From Marivirga atlantica (GTDB lineage: Bacteria; Bacteroidota; Bacteroidia; Cytophagales; Cyclobacteriaceae), in assembly GCF_016734805.1 (NCBI RefSeq), contig NZ_JAERQG010000001.1, forward strand, positions 1,240,001 through 1,304,000: a stretch of DNA of 64,000 nt, written 5' to 3'. A program made the position numbers and the translations under genes. Below are positions 1-9,087 of this stretch, piece after piece (position 1 is the first letter of the stretch; each line of letters starts with the position of its first letter). The notes under the pieces were generated by a model that was not told the DNA's origin, did no database searches, and saw only the letters and a list, made by a program, of their open reading frames with translations.

Positions 1-33
1 GAAAACTGAAGAAACAGAAACTAAATCCATAAT

Positions 34-1164
34 ATGCTTTTTGCAGATATACCAGGATTACATGATTTAAAGAAACAACTGATTAAGGGTGTTAAGCAAA
101 ACCATATTGCTCACGCACAATTGTTTCTCGGTAAGGCCGGTACTGCAAATCTACCAATGGCTTTGGCCTATGCTAATTATTTAAATTGCCAGAATAAGGG
201 TGATGAAGATGCCTGTGGAAACTGCGATTCGTGCAGTAAAAATGCCAAGTTTATTCATCCTGATTTCCATTTTTCCTTCCCAGTAGCGGCAAATGATTCC
301 ATAAAAGCTGACCAGGCAAAAGTTAGTAGTAGTTTTTTAAAATACTGGAGAACTTTTTTAAGTAACAATCCTTTTGGTTCTGCAGCAGATTGGATTGAAA
401 CCTTGGGTGTAGGGAATAAACAACTGAATATTTCAAGAGAAGAGAGCCGACAGATCATTAAAAACTTATCCTTAAAGGCATTTGTAGGTGAATATAAGGT
501 AATGCTTATATGGTTGCCTGAATATTTACATCCTTCAGCAGCTAATGCACTTCTTAAGATTATTGAAGAACCATCTGATAAAACAGTGTTTCTTTTGGTT
601 AGTAACAATCAAGGTAAGCTTTTAGGAACTATTACATCCAGAACGCAAAGTGTATTTGTACCTGCTTATTCTGATGAAGAGATCAAAGATATTTTAGTGA
701 GTTGGTATGAACTTACAGCTCAGAAGGCCGAACAATTAGCCCATTTGGCTCAAGGTGATTTACATAAGGCAGTCTCTTTAATTGATGATGTTTCTGATGA
801 TACACAGCAGGAATTTGAACAATGGATGCGTGAATGCTATACTGGCGACTTTACCAAGTTAGTAAAACGTTCGGAGGACTTTCATAAATGGAGTAAACTG
901 AATCAACAACAATGGCTGATTCATGCTGAAAATGTAATCAGAGAAGCACTGATGGCAGGTATACAATCAAAGGAATTATTGAGAATTCCCGAGGCCCATC
1001 TGAAGTTCATTGAAAATTTTAGCAAGACTATTACCCTTGAAAGAGGATCTGCAATGGCTACTTTATTGAATGATACTGCTTATCATCTAGAACGTAATGC
1101 CAGTGCTAAAATGGCCTTTATGAATCTTTCTATAAACTTCATGAAGTTATTTCGTGAGAGCTGA
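34..1164 (+). CDS. holB: DNA polymerase III subunit delta'
   Basis: AAA+ clamp-loader subunit of the replicative polymerase. The N-terminal nucleotide fold has a degenerate Walker A (GKAGTAN at about residues 33-39 instead of GxxGxGKT), as expected for delta', which does not hydrolyse ATP. A zinc knuckle follows with Cys52, Cys61, Cys64 and Cys67. The conserved LHPSAANALLKIIEEP block (about 165-180) and a sensor-1-like SRT (202-204, normally SRC) follow, so the usual Cys of that motif is replaced. Length of 376 residues is slightly above the E. coli protein (334). It ends immediately before a convergent gene. Family assignment is firm; dnaX is excluded by the short length and weak P-loop. Confidence 0.9.
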   Translation: MLFADIPGLHDLKKQLIKGVKQNHIAHAQLFLGKAGTANLPMALAYANYLNCQNKGDEDACGNCDSCSKNAKFIHPDFHFSFPVAANDSIKADQAKVSSSFLKYWRTFLSNNPFGSAADWIETLGVGNKQLNISREESRQIIKNLSLKAFVGEYKVMLIWLPEYLHPSAANALLKIIEEPSDKTVFLLVSNNQGKLLGTITSRTQSVFVPAYSDEEIKDILVSWYELTAQKAEQLAHLAQGDLHKAVSLIDDVSDDTQQEFEQWMRECYTGDFTKLVKRSEDFHKWSKLNQQQWLIHAENVIREALMAGIQSKELLRIPEAHLKFIENFSKTITLERGSAMATLLNDTAYHLERNASAKMAFMNLSINFMKLFRES

Positions 1165-1926
1165 TTAATCTGAAAGGCTTTCAGAAATAGCCATGATGGC
1201 TTTTACTCTTCTTGAGGGATAGATATTTCTGGCAATCTTCAATTCTTCAACCGCTTTTTGATAAGCCTTATTATTTAATGCCAAAATTCCCTGATTGTAA
1301 TATTGCAGTGCGTATAGCTGCATAAAATTTACTTCATTATAAATGGTGTTGCCTTCAGATGAAGTAAAGTAAGCTCTTCCTATTTCATCTGCTGAATTTA
1401 ATCCTAATGAATTTTTATCAGGAAAATACTTAATCTTGAATTTTAGCACTTCTTTTTTATCCGTAATAAAGCCTCCAAGAGGATCGGTTACTTCAAAAAT
1501 AAATTCCTTACCCTCTGGTTTAACAATAAGAAAAGCATGAAAATCAGTCTCTATTATTTTATATGGAATATTGAAATGATCGAGAATAAAGGCATAAAGC
1601 AGTGAACCTGTTACACAATCGTAGTTACCGTTTGCTAAAACTTCATCTAAACTACTATTATACTTAGTGTAATGCTTCAGAATTTTCCTATGCGTTTTGT
1701 AGAATAAATGCTCAAGAAAGTAATCAATGGAGTTGCCTTTTTTCTTTGCCAACTTATTTAATAGAGGTTCAAGTTGAGCGAAATACTGCGTTTTAATGCT
1801 GTCAGGGATTTGTTTTTGCACTGCATTATCAACTGGAAAAGTATGTGTTGCCCTAAGCTCGCTTTGTATCCCAGCTAGAGAAAATAGTATTATAGAAATA
1901 AAAAATATATAATTTTTATAATTCAT
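1165..1926 (-). CDS. secreted transglutaminase-like protein with C-terminal TPR-like segment
   Basis: N-terminal hydrophobic segment (residues 5-20) looks like a signal peptide. A cysteine-protease/transglutaminase-like core shows a plausible Cys104-His130-Asp148 triad in the motifs NYDCVTG, DFHAFL and VTDPLGG. The last 50 residues (YYNQGILALNNKAYQKAVEEL) read like a TPR helix pair. Probably exported to the periplasm or envelope, where it would act on peptide or amide bonds, but the substrate is unknown. Its stop codon abuts the stop of the convergent delta' gene with no spacer. The triad is visible; enzymatic activity is inference. Confidence 0.6.
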   Translation of the reverse strand: MNYKNYIFFISIILFSLAGIQSELRATHTFPVDNAVQKQIPDSIKTQYFAQLEPLLNKLAKKKGNSIDYFLEHLFYKTHRKILKHYTKYNSSLDEVLANGNYDCVTGSLLYAFILDHFNIPYKIIETDFHAFLIVKPEGKEFIFEVTDPLGGFITDKKEVLKFKIKYFPDKNSLGLNSADEIGRAYFTSSEGNTIYNEVNFMQLYALQYYNQGILALNNKAYQKAVEELKIARNIYPSRRVKAIMAISESLSD

Positions 1927-2098
1927 ATAGTCAATGTTAACTAATTGTTAACAAATATCTAAAGAAATTGATTCAAAAATTAATATTTAGGTAACATTAC
2001 TCGATGAGTGTAAGCTTTTTAGAGAAATTAATTAATAATTGATAGGTGAAATTAATTGTAGATAATCCTTATATTTAATAGGAACGTTAGACGTTGCC

Positions 2099-2515
2099 AT
2101 GATGAATAAAACAAAACTTGCAAAGTTCTTTTACCCCAATGAGAGAATTCTGGTTGGTACAATAAGTGATATTGAAGTAAACCAGCAATTACTAAAGGAT
2201 TACCTTATTGAACTCCTTAACATGCTCAGGACATCAGAGAGCCCATTAATATTAATTAATGATATTTCAATGGCACGCCCTCTTAATGCCGAACAACGAT
2301 TAATGGTTGGTGAGTTTATAAAAAAATACAAAGATGATATAGAGCACTCTTTACAAGCTATGGCCTATGTAGTACCAAATCCTTCTATGCAAATAGTGTT
2401 AGAGAATATATTTAGAGTTAAAAGTCCCCCCATACATTATGAATTATTTACAAAATATGAGGAGGCCCTTTCTTGGTGTCAAAATCAGATGTTAAGCAAT
2501 AATATTAGTTTCTAG
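2099..2515 (+). CDS. STAS/SpoIIAA-like small protein, unknown function
   Basis: A 138-residue soluble protein with no signal peptide or membrane segment. The alternation of short strands and helices (RILVGTISDIEV, SPLILINDIS, MVGEFIKKY, AMAYVVPN, ELFTKYEEALSW) resembles the STAS/SpoIIAA-like proteins that many Bacteroidota carry as orphan genes. The 3' end overlaps the convergent receiver-domain gene by 11 bp. The fold assignment is a weak inference from pattern only; no phosphorylatable serine motif can be assigned with confidence. ATG at 2102 is an equally possible start. Confidence 0.5.
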   Translation: MMNKTKLAKFFYPNERILVGTISDIEVNQQLLKDYLIELLNMLRTSESPLILINDISMARPLNAEQRLMVGEFIKKYKDDIEHSLQAMAYVVPNPSMQIVLENIFRVKSPPIHYELFTKYEEALSWCQNQMLSNNISF

Positions 2516-2933
2516 ACGACATTATTGTGGGAAAGTGTTTTTCCATTACCTCTACAAACATTTCTGATGTAAGTGGTTTATGCATAAACTGATCCACTTC
2601 TTTAAATTTGGCAGCCCTATCCTTGTCGTCAGGGTTTACTGAAGTTGTAAGCATTACAACAACGTGTTTACCTTTCTGCTCTGTGGTTAATTTTTCATAT
2701 TCTTCCAGAAATTCAAATCCATCCATACCTGGCATATTGATGTCTAGAAAAATTAAATCCGGCTGAGGGTGTTCGCCATTCTCGGTTGATGTAAGGTATT
2801 CTAAAGCTTCAAATCCGCTCTCCCTAACAACTATCTTCTCTGCACAACAAGACTCTTCTATTACCATTTGATTAATGAAGTTGGTTGCTTCATCATCATC
2901 CACTAGTAATACACAATTTATTTGCTTTAGCAT
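2505..2933 (-). CDS. single-domain response regulator (CheY/Rcp1-like)
   Basis: The whole 142-residue protein is one receiver domain with no output domain. Acidic pocket Asp12-Asp13-Asp14, phosphoacceptor Asp64 in FLDINMPGMDG, Thr96/Thr97 and Lys119 in HKPL are all present, so it should be phosphorylatable. The insertion before the Asp64 strand and the MLTTS motif are typical of Rcp1-type receivers common in Cytophagales, which often pair with PAS/GAF kinases encoded elsewhere. No histidine kinase is adjacent. A TACATTTG -7 box lies at 2967-2974 on its strand, so it is probably monocistronic. Confidence 0.88.
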   Translation of the reverse strand: MLKQINCVLLVDDDEATNFINQMVIEESCCAEKIVVRESGFEALEYLTSTENGEHPQPDLIFLDINMPGMDGFEFLEEYEKLTTEQKGKHVVVMLTTSVNPDDKDRAAKFKEVDQFMHKPLTSEMFVEVMEKHFPTIMSSRN

Positions 2934-2966
2934 TTAATTTGATTGATTCATTTAAAAATTAGAATA

Positions 2967-2974
2967 CAAATGTA
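2967..2974 (-). promoter_or_regulatory. Bacteroidota -7 box for the receiver-domain gene
   Basis: TACATTTG on the minus strand matches the Bacteroidota consensus TAnnTTTG, 33 bp upstream of the start at 2933. No clear -33 element was seen. Confidence 0.45.
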
Positions 2975-3227
2975 CCTTAATTATCACTAGGTAAATCACC
3001 TATTTAAATCTATAACCAGGCAAAAATCACTAATGTAACGTTTCATACTTTAAATAAAATAAATAAGAAGTGTCCTAGATTGAATTGAACCTACTCTTAA
3101 TACTAGTTATTTAAGCCGTTAAATAAATGATTTTAAAGAACCTGCTTAATATTAAGAAGTGAAAAGGTATCATTGTTTAGTTTTTCTTACCTCAGGAAAT
3201 ATAATGTAAAAAACTTTTTTATGGTCG

Positions 3228-4214
3228 TTATAGCTGAAATCCGTTTTCTGCCTTAGTTGGAGAAGGTATATCAGCATCATTGATCATTTCTCTTAAATCA
3301 ATCTCAATTGTTCTGGCAATTGAAGTGATGGGTACATCATTATAAGTACCTTCAAATGGATTTTCAGAATAGTCTCCTATTTTTTCCATCAAAAAGAAGA
3401 TCCAGATGACTAAGGCAGAAATAAAAGGAGATAGCCAATAAGCCCACCCACTTATGTTATGAAAAACATCTACCATTCCGAGTGGGGTGAGTGCAGCAAA
3501 TACCATTGTAAGCCACAAAGTTGTAGAAGCATATTGTCTGGGAAAAGGGAAATTTTTTATTCTTTCTGATTTCCCCTGGTCGGTATAAAAGGCGGTTACT
3601 AACTGATGAAACTCCATATGGCGGAAATCATCAAAATATTGTTGGTTTCTTAGCTCCTGTAATCGTTCAGATTGCCTACGCATTATCTGAGTGGCAATGT
3701 TGGAGTTTTCTTTATAAGAATTTAGCTCTTCAGCATTTAAATAGAATGCTAATTCGCCATCAAGTTTATCAATAAATTCTTCACATACTTTTGGGCTATA
3801 GCGCCCCTTAATTCTTTCATTAGTATGCTCCCATTCTTTGGTAAGTCTAAGTTGATAACGTAATGCCGTTAACCATGCAATGTGTCTGTAAATCAATTCT
3901 TTTTTAAGGATATCTTCATTATCACCCTGAATGAATGTGACGGTGGCAGCCCCAAAAGAACGGCTGAAATTTACAATGCTTCCCCAAATTTTTCGGGCTT
4001 CCCAAGTACGATCATAAGAACTGTTATTTTTAAAGCCCAGGTAAAATGCAACGGCAATGCCTATTACACTCAAAGGTTGCCAAGGCAAGAAAAGATTAAA
4101 ATCAAAATAATAGGCTATAGCCGAAATTGAAAGCGCATATATAAGACCTAGGAGAAAGGGTACATATGACCAACTAAAGGTCATCCAAAAGCCATAGTGT
4201 CTTTTAATATACAT
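3228..4214 (-). CDS. bestrophin-family (UPF0187/YneE-type) ion channel
   Basis: A 328-residue membrane protein with two N-terminal membrane segments (about 15-60) and two further hydrophobic segments near residues 230-275. The signature NNSSYDRTWEARKIWG (about 63-78) is the conserved N-x-x-x-x-R-x-x-E-x-R-x-x-WG block of bacterial bestrophins, which form pentameric ion channels in the inner membrane (established for Klebsiella KpBest). The C-terminal region around PFEGTYNDVPIT is also typical. Ion selectivity cannot be read from the sequence. It lies 40 bp downstream of a transglutaminase-like gene on the same strand and may be co-transcribed with it. Confidence 0.85.
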   Translation of the reverse strand: MYIKRHYGFWMTFSWSYVPFLLGLIYALSISAIAYYFDFNLFLPWQPLSVIGIAVAFYLGFKNNSSYDRTWEARKIWGSIVNFSRSFGAATVTFIQGDNEDILKKELIYRHIAWLTALRYQLRLTKEWEHTNERIKGRYSPKVCEEFIDKLDGELAFYLNAEELNSYKENSNIATQIMRRQSERLQELRNQQYFDDFRHMEFHQLVTAFYTDQGKSERIKNFPFPRQYASTTLWLTMVFAALTPLGMVDVFHNISGWAYWLSPFISALVIWIFFLMEKIGDYSENPFEGTYNDVPITSIARTIEIDLREMINDADIPSPTKAENGFQL

Positions 4215-4254
4215 GGAGCAGCATCTTTAGCTGTTCAAGATAAGGATTATTTCG

Positions 4255-4893
4255 TTATAGGCGGAATTCTTTGTTAGCCTCCATTGACTCCATCAATTTA
4301 GGGTAATGAGCTCGCATGTTTTCCATCATAAATTCAACAGGGATGTCATCAAAAGAGCCATAATCTTCTATATATTCCATGAACTGATTATCTTCTTTAT
4401 CATATTCCTGAAAGAGGGAATCATTTTCACCATCAAAATCAAGCGGATCGACCTTGCATTTAATGCATAGTTCCTTATTGAAAGCTGGAGAAGCTTTTAG
4501 CCATTTTCCATCTAAATAAATATCAACCATACCATGAGGGGTAAGCTCATTGGTGCCCAGCCATTCTGTTAAGCTTTCCACGGCAATATGATTTTTTACT
4601 TTAGCAAGATGTAGCCTGGCCGGTATTCCCAATCCTCTTAAACCAGAAACTAATAGCACAGATTTATCAATGCAGTGGCCGTAGGGCTTTTTATAGATGT
4701 TGCTTGATTTTAAGAAATCAGGATTGAAAGAGATATGATCTGGTTTATAATACCAGCCATCTCTAATTTTATTGTAAAGCGCTATAGCCTTTTCTTTGTC
4801 GGATAACTCATAAGTATTAAACTCTTTTATGAGTTCTTGAATTTCTTCAGATTTGTAATCAAAAAAGAAGCTTTCAGCTAAATATTTATCCAT
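4255..4893 (-). CDS. transglutaminase-like superfamily protein
   Basis: A 212-residue cytosolic-looking protein with a transglutaminase-like core. Cys74 sits in GHCIDKS and His120 in PHGMVDIYLDGKW. The position where the family usually has the triad Asp (DPT/DPA) reads ASPAFN, so the canonical Asp is absent; a nearby Asn may substitute, as in related ATPAFN-type proteins. No signal peptide. It leads a minus-strand pair with the bestrophin gene. A TACGTTTG -7 box lies at 4926-4933. Substrate unknown. Confidence 0.65.
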   Translation of the reverse strand: MDKYLAESFFFDYKSEEIQELIKEFNTYELSDKEKAIALYNKIRDGWYYKPDHISFNPDFLKSSNIYKKPYGHCIDKSVLLVSGLRGLGIPARLHLAKVKNHIAVESLTEWLGTNELTPHGMVDIYLDGKWLKASPAFNKELCIKCKVDPLDFDGENDSLFQEYDKEDNQFMEYIEDYGSFDDIPVEFMMENMRAHYPKLMESMEANKEFRL

Positions 4894-4925
4894 TAATAAT
4901 TGCTTGCTAATGTGTTAAATAATGT

Positions 4926-4933
4926 CAAACGTA
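4926..4933 (-). promoter_or_regulatory. Bacteroidota -7 box for the transglutaminase-like gene
   Basis: TACGTTTG on the minus strand fits TAnnTTTG, 33 bp upstream of the start at 4893. Confidence 0.42.
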
Positions 4934-4955
4934 TCTTTAAAATTAAAGATACTTT

Positions 4956-5741
4956 TTAACCCCCGAAAACCATTTTGAAGAAAGGATTACTTTTTCGGTA
5001 CTTAAAGCCTTGTAAAGCTGAGAAAAAAGCGAGTACCACAGTGGCAAGAATTGCAGCATTTGCTATAGATTGTATTTCTCCCCAATGCCTTACAGCTATA
5101 GCTATAAAAGCCCACATGCCTACAGCAGCAAATTCACGCATATACCTGCTCCACAGCATATACAAATATATGGCAGTAGAAATACCAATTAGAATGATTG
5201 CCCAGTGGGGCTCACTAAAAAGCCAGTTAAAATCATTAACCTTTAAATAGGCTGAAATATTGGTGACTGTTGCTACCGTTATCCAACCGCTGTATAGACA
5301 AACAGGCCACCACACAAAGCCAATTATTGTAGCTGGTGCATCCAACCTTTCCATATTAAGTTTAACGATGGCGATGAGTAATGAAAGAAGTATTAAGAGC
5401 ATAAATACCACGGATAGTGCAAACTGCTCGTTGAGCCAAAACCACAGCCAAAAACCAGATGCTACATTGGCAAATGATAGCCAGGGGCCGAGCTGTTCTA
5501 GAATCTTACCTTCCTCATTTTTGAAAGCTTTGATAACATACCATACCGCATTAACTAAAAGTGCAAGGTAAATAAGGCTCCATATAGAAAAGGCATAACC
5601 TGCAGGTGTAAATAAGCTATTGATTTCATCACTTAACTGACCCATTTTTTGGTTATTAATGAAGCCTGTTGCAGCCAAGTAGTTCCAATAAATAATTCCG
5701 ATAACTGATGCCAAATTAAAGATGCTCCAGAATTTTTTCAT
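4956..5741 (-). CDS. TspO/MBR-related tryptophan-rich membrane protein
   Basis: Polytopic membrane protein of 261 residues with roughly seven hydrophobic segments, rich in Trp. The segment FTPAGYAFSIWSLIYL (about residues 44-59) matches the conserved TspO/MBR motif (P-x-W/Y-x-F-x-x-x-W-x-x-I/L-Y). Classical TspO proteins are about 160 residues with five helices and bind porphyrins or other tetrapyrroles; this longer version is a common uncharacterised variant in Bacteroidota. Inner-membrane location is secure; ligand and role are not. Confidence 0.65.
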   Translation of the reverse strand: MKKFWSIFNLASVIGIIYWNYLAATGFINNQKMGQLSDEINSLFTPAGYAFSIWSLIYLALLVNAVWYVIKAFKNEEGKILEQLGPWLSFANVASGFWLWFWLNEQFALSVVFMLLILLSLLIAIVKLNMERLDAPATIIGFVWWPVCLYSGWITVATVTNISAYLKVNDFNWLFSEPHWAIILIGISTAIYLYMLWSRYMREFAAVGMWAFIAIAVRHWGEIQSIANAAILATVVLAFFSALQGFKYRKSNPFFKMVFGG

Positions 5742-5811
5742 AAGCCTAATGTTAAATGAAGTTCTGTACTTTTAACATTCATCAGGGCTTAATGTTTCTG
5801 AACCCAGAACA

Positions 5812-6885
5812 CTAAAATTTGTACATCAAGCCTCCATTAAAAGAGTAATAGAAAAGATGTGCTGGTATAAATGGAACGAATTCACCAAAAAATTCGGCTT
5901 CAGCTATAAGATTAATTCTTAGCTTATCAGTTATCAAAAACTGACTACCAATATTAAATGAATTAGTGATTACAGCGGGGACATAAAAATTGATACCATA
6001 AGAAGCAGTAGGTCTTACCTTCCATTTAGGAAATACATATTGGAAGTGAATAGGGATTTTATATTCAGTCTCTCCAGATTCATCAAGTTTCAAATGTAAT
6101 CTCTGCAAACCTGTTTTAAAAAAAAGCTTTTCATTGGTTCTTGGCATCCATAAGTGTAGCAGAACACCCTGTTGTAAAAAGTATTTTATTTCGCTATCGA
6201 CCTCTTTTCTTAAAGACTTTGCCAAAGTCACATTACCAACAAAAAGCTCAACTCCTAAACTGAATAATGGGAGTTGTTTTTCAAAAACAATACATTCTGA
6301 ACCATCTGTACAAACTTGCTCATGATACTTTTTAGCAATGTTAATTAAGCCTTTATGATTAGGTTCTTTTAGATTCTGAATATTTTGATGAATTTCTGGG
6401 GCATCTTCTGTGTAAATACTAAGCAAACCGATGTGTTTTGTGCTTTTAAAGGCATATTCTACATCATTCTGCATTCTGGTACCTTCTGAGTAAGGGAGTT
6501 CAGTAAGTTCTTTGTTTTCCTTTTCTACTAAATAATGATCACCAGCCTTATCTCTGTAATAGAAAACATCAAGTTCTCCGTTGACTAAAAACTCAAGAAA
6601 AAGCTGCTTGCCTTTGTAGCTTTTACTTACATAATATTTACCATCGAGGAATTTGTAAGCATTAATATCGGCTGGTAGATATATTTCAATATTAGCCTCT
6701 TTAGTTTGCTTAAACCTGCATTTCTCAGCCATCATTAAATCACCCCGATAGTCTATTAAACCATAGATGGTATCATTGACATGGTTTACTATAAAGCCAG
6801 CTTTAAAATCTGCTTGACCAAAAGAAGTGTTCTGATTTAGGAGAATCAGAAAAAGAGAGATGAACACTGTGAGTTTTAAATGCAT
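5812..6885 (-). CDS. exported protein with C-terminal beta-rich/outer-membrane-like region, unknown
   Basis: Not a family with known function. A signal peptide (LTVFISLFLILLNQNTSFGQ) follows the ATG at 6885, which is preferred over an upstream TTG. The N-terminal half (FKAGFIVNHVNDTIYGLIDYRGD...) is a pattern common to Bacteroidota exported proteins. The C-terminal half alternates short strands with aromatic ends and finishes in Tyr-Lys-Phe, consistent with an outer-membrane barrel or surface beta-domain. It is the last gene of a closely spaced minus-strand run. It starts 40 bp downstream of the pentapeptide gene, or about 20 bp if the TTG is used. Confidence 0.6.
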   Translation of the reverse strand: MHLKLTVFISLFLILLNQNTSFGQADFKAGFIVNHVNDTIYGLIDYRGDLMMAEKCRFKQTKEANIEIYLPADINAYKFLDGKYYVSKSYKGKQLFLEFLVNGELDVFYYRDKAGDHYLVEKENKELTELPYSEGTRMQNDVEYAFKSTKHIGLLSIYTEDAPEIHQNIQNLKEPNHKGLINIAKKYHEQVCTDGSECIVFEKQLPLFSLGVELFVGNVTLAKSLRKEVDSEIKYFLQQGVLLHLWMPRTNEKLFFKTGLQRLHLKLDESGETEYKIPIHFQYVFPKWKVRPTASYGINFYVPAVITNSFNIGSQFLITDKLRINLIAEAEFFGEFVPFIPAHLFYYSFNGGLMYKF

Positions 6886-6925
6886 AAGATAAAAATCAGC
6901 TCGCAATTTAATTTATTGAAGCCGT

Positions 6926-7483
6926 TTATACAATTTTCAGTTGATACTTAGCTAATAAACCTGATAGACCTTGACTTGAGAATTTCGCAGCTTTCATTTG
7001 ATTGCTTTCAGGATCAATTTGATAGTTAAGGGCAGTAGAGAAGTCAGCTTTTTGAAGATTCGTTGCCTCGAAGATAGCACCTGATAAGTCCGATTCATCA
7101 AAATTTGATTCAGTTAGATTAGCTTCTGAAAAGTCAACCTCTTTGAGCTGGCAGTTAATGAAGTTGGTTTTACTCATTTTACGCTGATAAAATGAGGCAA
7201 AATCCAATTGGCAATTGTTGAAATTAACTTCAAAGAGAAAGTCATTGCATTCGTCAAACTTCAACCCAATAAGTTTACAGTCATAAAAATCAACTTCACG
7301 AAAGGCGGCTCTTAATATATTGGTGTTGCTTAAATCACATCCTTTAAATTCGCAGTTGATAAATACATAATCACGAAGATCATGGGAGGCTAGTTTGCAA
7401 TCGATAAAAGTGCAATCCTCATAAGTGCCTTTTTCAATTGAGGAGCTATTTTTATAGGTTTCTTCAGTGAAGTAGGTGTCCAT
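6926..7483 (-). CDS. pentapeptide-repeat protein (Qnr-like)
   Basis: 185 residues made almost wholly of pentapeptide repeats (A/C-D/N-L/F-x-x), for example CTFIDCKLASHDL, CEFKGCDLSNTN and VDFSEANLTESNF, which fold as a right-handed quadrilateral beta-helix. The C-terminal LSGLLAKYQLKI is reminiscent of the end of Qnr/MfpA-type DNA mimics that shield DNA gyrase. No signal peptide, so cytosolic. It sits 8 bp after one exported beta-rich protein and a few tens of bp before another. Gyrase protection is only an analogy; many such proteins have other or unknown roles. Confidence 0.82.
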   Translation of the reverse strand: MDTYFTEETYKNSSSIEKGTYEDCTFIDCKLASHDLRDYVFINCEFKGCDLSNTNILRAAFREVDFYDCKLIGLKFDECNDFLFEVNFNNCQLDFASFYQRKMSKTNFINCQLKEVDFSEANLTESNFDESDLSGAIFEATNLQKADFSTALNYQIDPESNQMKAAKFSSQGLSGLLAKYQLKIV

Positions 7484-7491
7484 TTCCTTGT

Positions 7492-8757
7492 CTATTTTAT
7501 TTCTTTTACAAAATGACTTTTTCGCCCAAAAGCGATAGTGATTGAATAAACTGATCCACTTAGAGGAGGAACTAATACATCAAAGCCCGGATTTTGATAA
7601 CTAAACCCTATTCGCTTTATTTTATAATCTCTTCTCTTGTGCACTTTTTTGTTGAAAATGAAATTACATTTATTGAGCTCCTTTGTGAAATCAATGTTAA
7701 CCCCAAACATCAATGGGTTGTAAAATGGAATATTCAGGCTATTCTCTTCATCGGATGGTTTAATAATGATAATTCCTCTTAAACCAGCTAATGGTGCAAC
7801 CTTTATTTTTGATGTGTTAATAAGGTCATATGAAACAGAAACATCAATAAGTGTAAAGCCCGCATTTTCGTCTTTAGGCCATGTAGAACCATAATCGAAA
7901 TCCTGCTTAATGTTTTGGAATAAACTCCTGCCAAAACCTCCTGATAAAGTAAATCTCTCATAGGAAAGTGCTAACCTCGCTATTATAGGCACCGAGAATG
8001 ATAGATATTCATTTAACGGTTTTGACTGAAGGATTAAACCCGTTTCAAAAAATGCTGAATAAGTAAATTTACTTGTTTTGAACCTTTGTTTGAAGAATTT
8101 TTCAGCAAATACTGCAAGTTCACTTCCGTGATATTTTTGAATAAAAACTTCTGTAGTCTCAGAAATTCTTTTTTCTAGATTTTCTTCGCATGGATTAAAT
8201 TTATATAAGTAATCATCTAAGTAAAGCTTTATAAATTCCAATTCACTCGAGCTGAGATCACTTTCAAGTAATTCATCTATAATCGCAGACTTATGCTTAA
8301 GTACATATTGAGGAAGGTTGTATTTGAATGATTCGAATGAGAAATAGAGAGTTATTGTTTCCCGATCCTCCGCCCAATAGCGATCTTGATCATTACTCGT
8401 AATCTTGTCAGATTTAATACTTTTAAAAAATGCATCGTATTTTTTTCTAAGAAGTAGCAAAATTTCCCAGTCGGTAGGATTGAAGATGTAGAAACTTTGC
8501 TTTGGCAAATATGCTATTTTAACCAAAGCTAATGAATTGAATTCACTCATATTGCTATCTATAAGTGCATTCACAGTTTTTAACCTGTAATTATCCAATA
8601 CTTCTTGGCTTATTTCAGCTGCTTCTTTGTTATCAAAAGCATATGTGAAGAAAATCTCTCCGTTCTTTATTTTCTCTATTTCCTTCTGAGTATGTTGTGC
8701 ATATAACTTTTGTGAGAAAACTAATAAAAGAATGATGCTAAAAAGGTTTAATTTCAT
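7492..8757 (-). CDS. exported protein with C-terminal outer-membrane-like beta region, unknown
   Basis: A 421-residue protein not assigned to a characterised family. Signal peptide at residues 1-20 (IILLLVFSQKLYAQ). Residues about 25-220 are charged and helical. The C-terminal 190 residues contain alternating strands (YSAFFETGLILQS, RLALSYERFTLSGGFG, IGFSYQNPGFDV, YSITIAFGRK) typical of small outer-membrane barrels. It lies 17 bp downstream of the tail-anchored protein and 8 bp upstream of the pentapeptide gene, so all are probably one transcript. Confidence 0.55.
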   Translation of the reverse strand: MKLNLFSIILLLVFSQKLYAQHTQKEIEKIKNGEIFFTYAFDNKEAAEISQEVLDNYRLKTVNALIDSNMSEFNSLALVKIAYLPKQSFYIFNPTDWEILLLLRKKYDAFFKSIKSDKITSNDQDRYWAEDRETITLYFSFESFKYNLPQYVLKHKSAIIDELLESDLSSSELEFIKLYLDDYLYKFNPCEENLEKRISETTEVFIQKYHGSELAVFAEKFFKQRFKTSKFTYSAFFETGLILQSKPLNEYLSFSVPIIARLALSYERFTLSGGFGRSLFQNIKQDFDYGSTWPKDENAGFTLIDVSVSYDLINTSKIKVAPLAGLRGIIIIKPSDEENSLNIPFYNPLMFGVNIDFTKELNKCNFIFNKKVHKRRDYKIKRIGFSYQNPGFDVLVPPLSGSVYSITIAFGRKSHFVKEIK

Positions 8758-8774
8758 TGAATGAGAATAAATAA

Positions 8775-9065
8775 TTAAATCCGTTTAGAAATTAATATAA
8801 CGCATAACAGTCCAAAGGCAAGTATAAAAATAACGATTAGGCTTGTCTTTAAAATTGCGGCTGTTAGGCCATTTTTATTGTCATGATGGGCTTTGGCTTT
8901 ATACTTTTTAAGTTGTTCTGGGCTGGCTTTGGGGATTTTAATCTTTTGATGGCTAGCTTTTTTGTTGGATTCCTTTTGCATCTCAAAATATGACTTCCTC
9001 CTGAGTAAAGCACTATTTTGCTTCATCTTTTTGGCCATATCTGCTATAAATCCTGCTCCTATCAT
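8775..9065 (-). CDS. small tail-anchored membrane protein, unknown
   Basis: 96 residues: a very basic N-terminal two thirds (KKMKQ, LRRKSYF, KIKIPKASPEQLKKYKAKA) and one C-terminal membrane helix (about 70-93, ending SKRI). The N-terminus MIGAGFIADMA recurs, to my recollection, in short Cytophagales hypotheticals. Predicted orientation is cytosolic basic domain with a C-terminal anchor. It is 22 bp from the preceding hydrolase and 17 bp from the next gene, supporting co-transcription. Confidence 0.6.
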   Translation of the reverse strand: MIGAGFIADMAKKMKQNSALLRRKSYFEMQKESNKKASHQKIKIPKASPEQLKKYKAKAHHDNKNGLTAAILKTSLIVIFILAFGLLCVILISKRI

Positions 9066-9087
9066 TTCACAAATTTATATTAATATT

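Noticed and set aside
1-33. Possible C-terminus of an upstream gene (frame reading KLKKQKLNP then stop, or KTEETETKS)
   Set aside because: Too short to assign a frame or family; left unannotated.
255-608. 117-codon frame on the minus strand inside the delta' gene
   Set aside because: Lies wholly within a conserved coding gene on the other strand, with no protein-like motif.
2934-3227. Small gene or RNA in the gap between receiver and bestrophin genes
   Set aside because: AT-rich with stops in all frames; only a -7 box for the receiver gene is supported.
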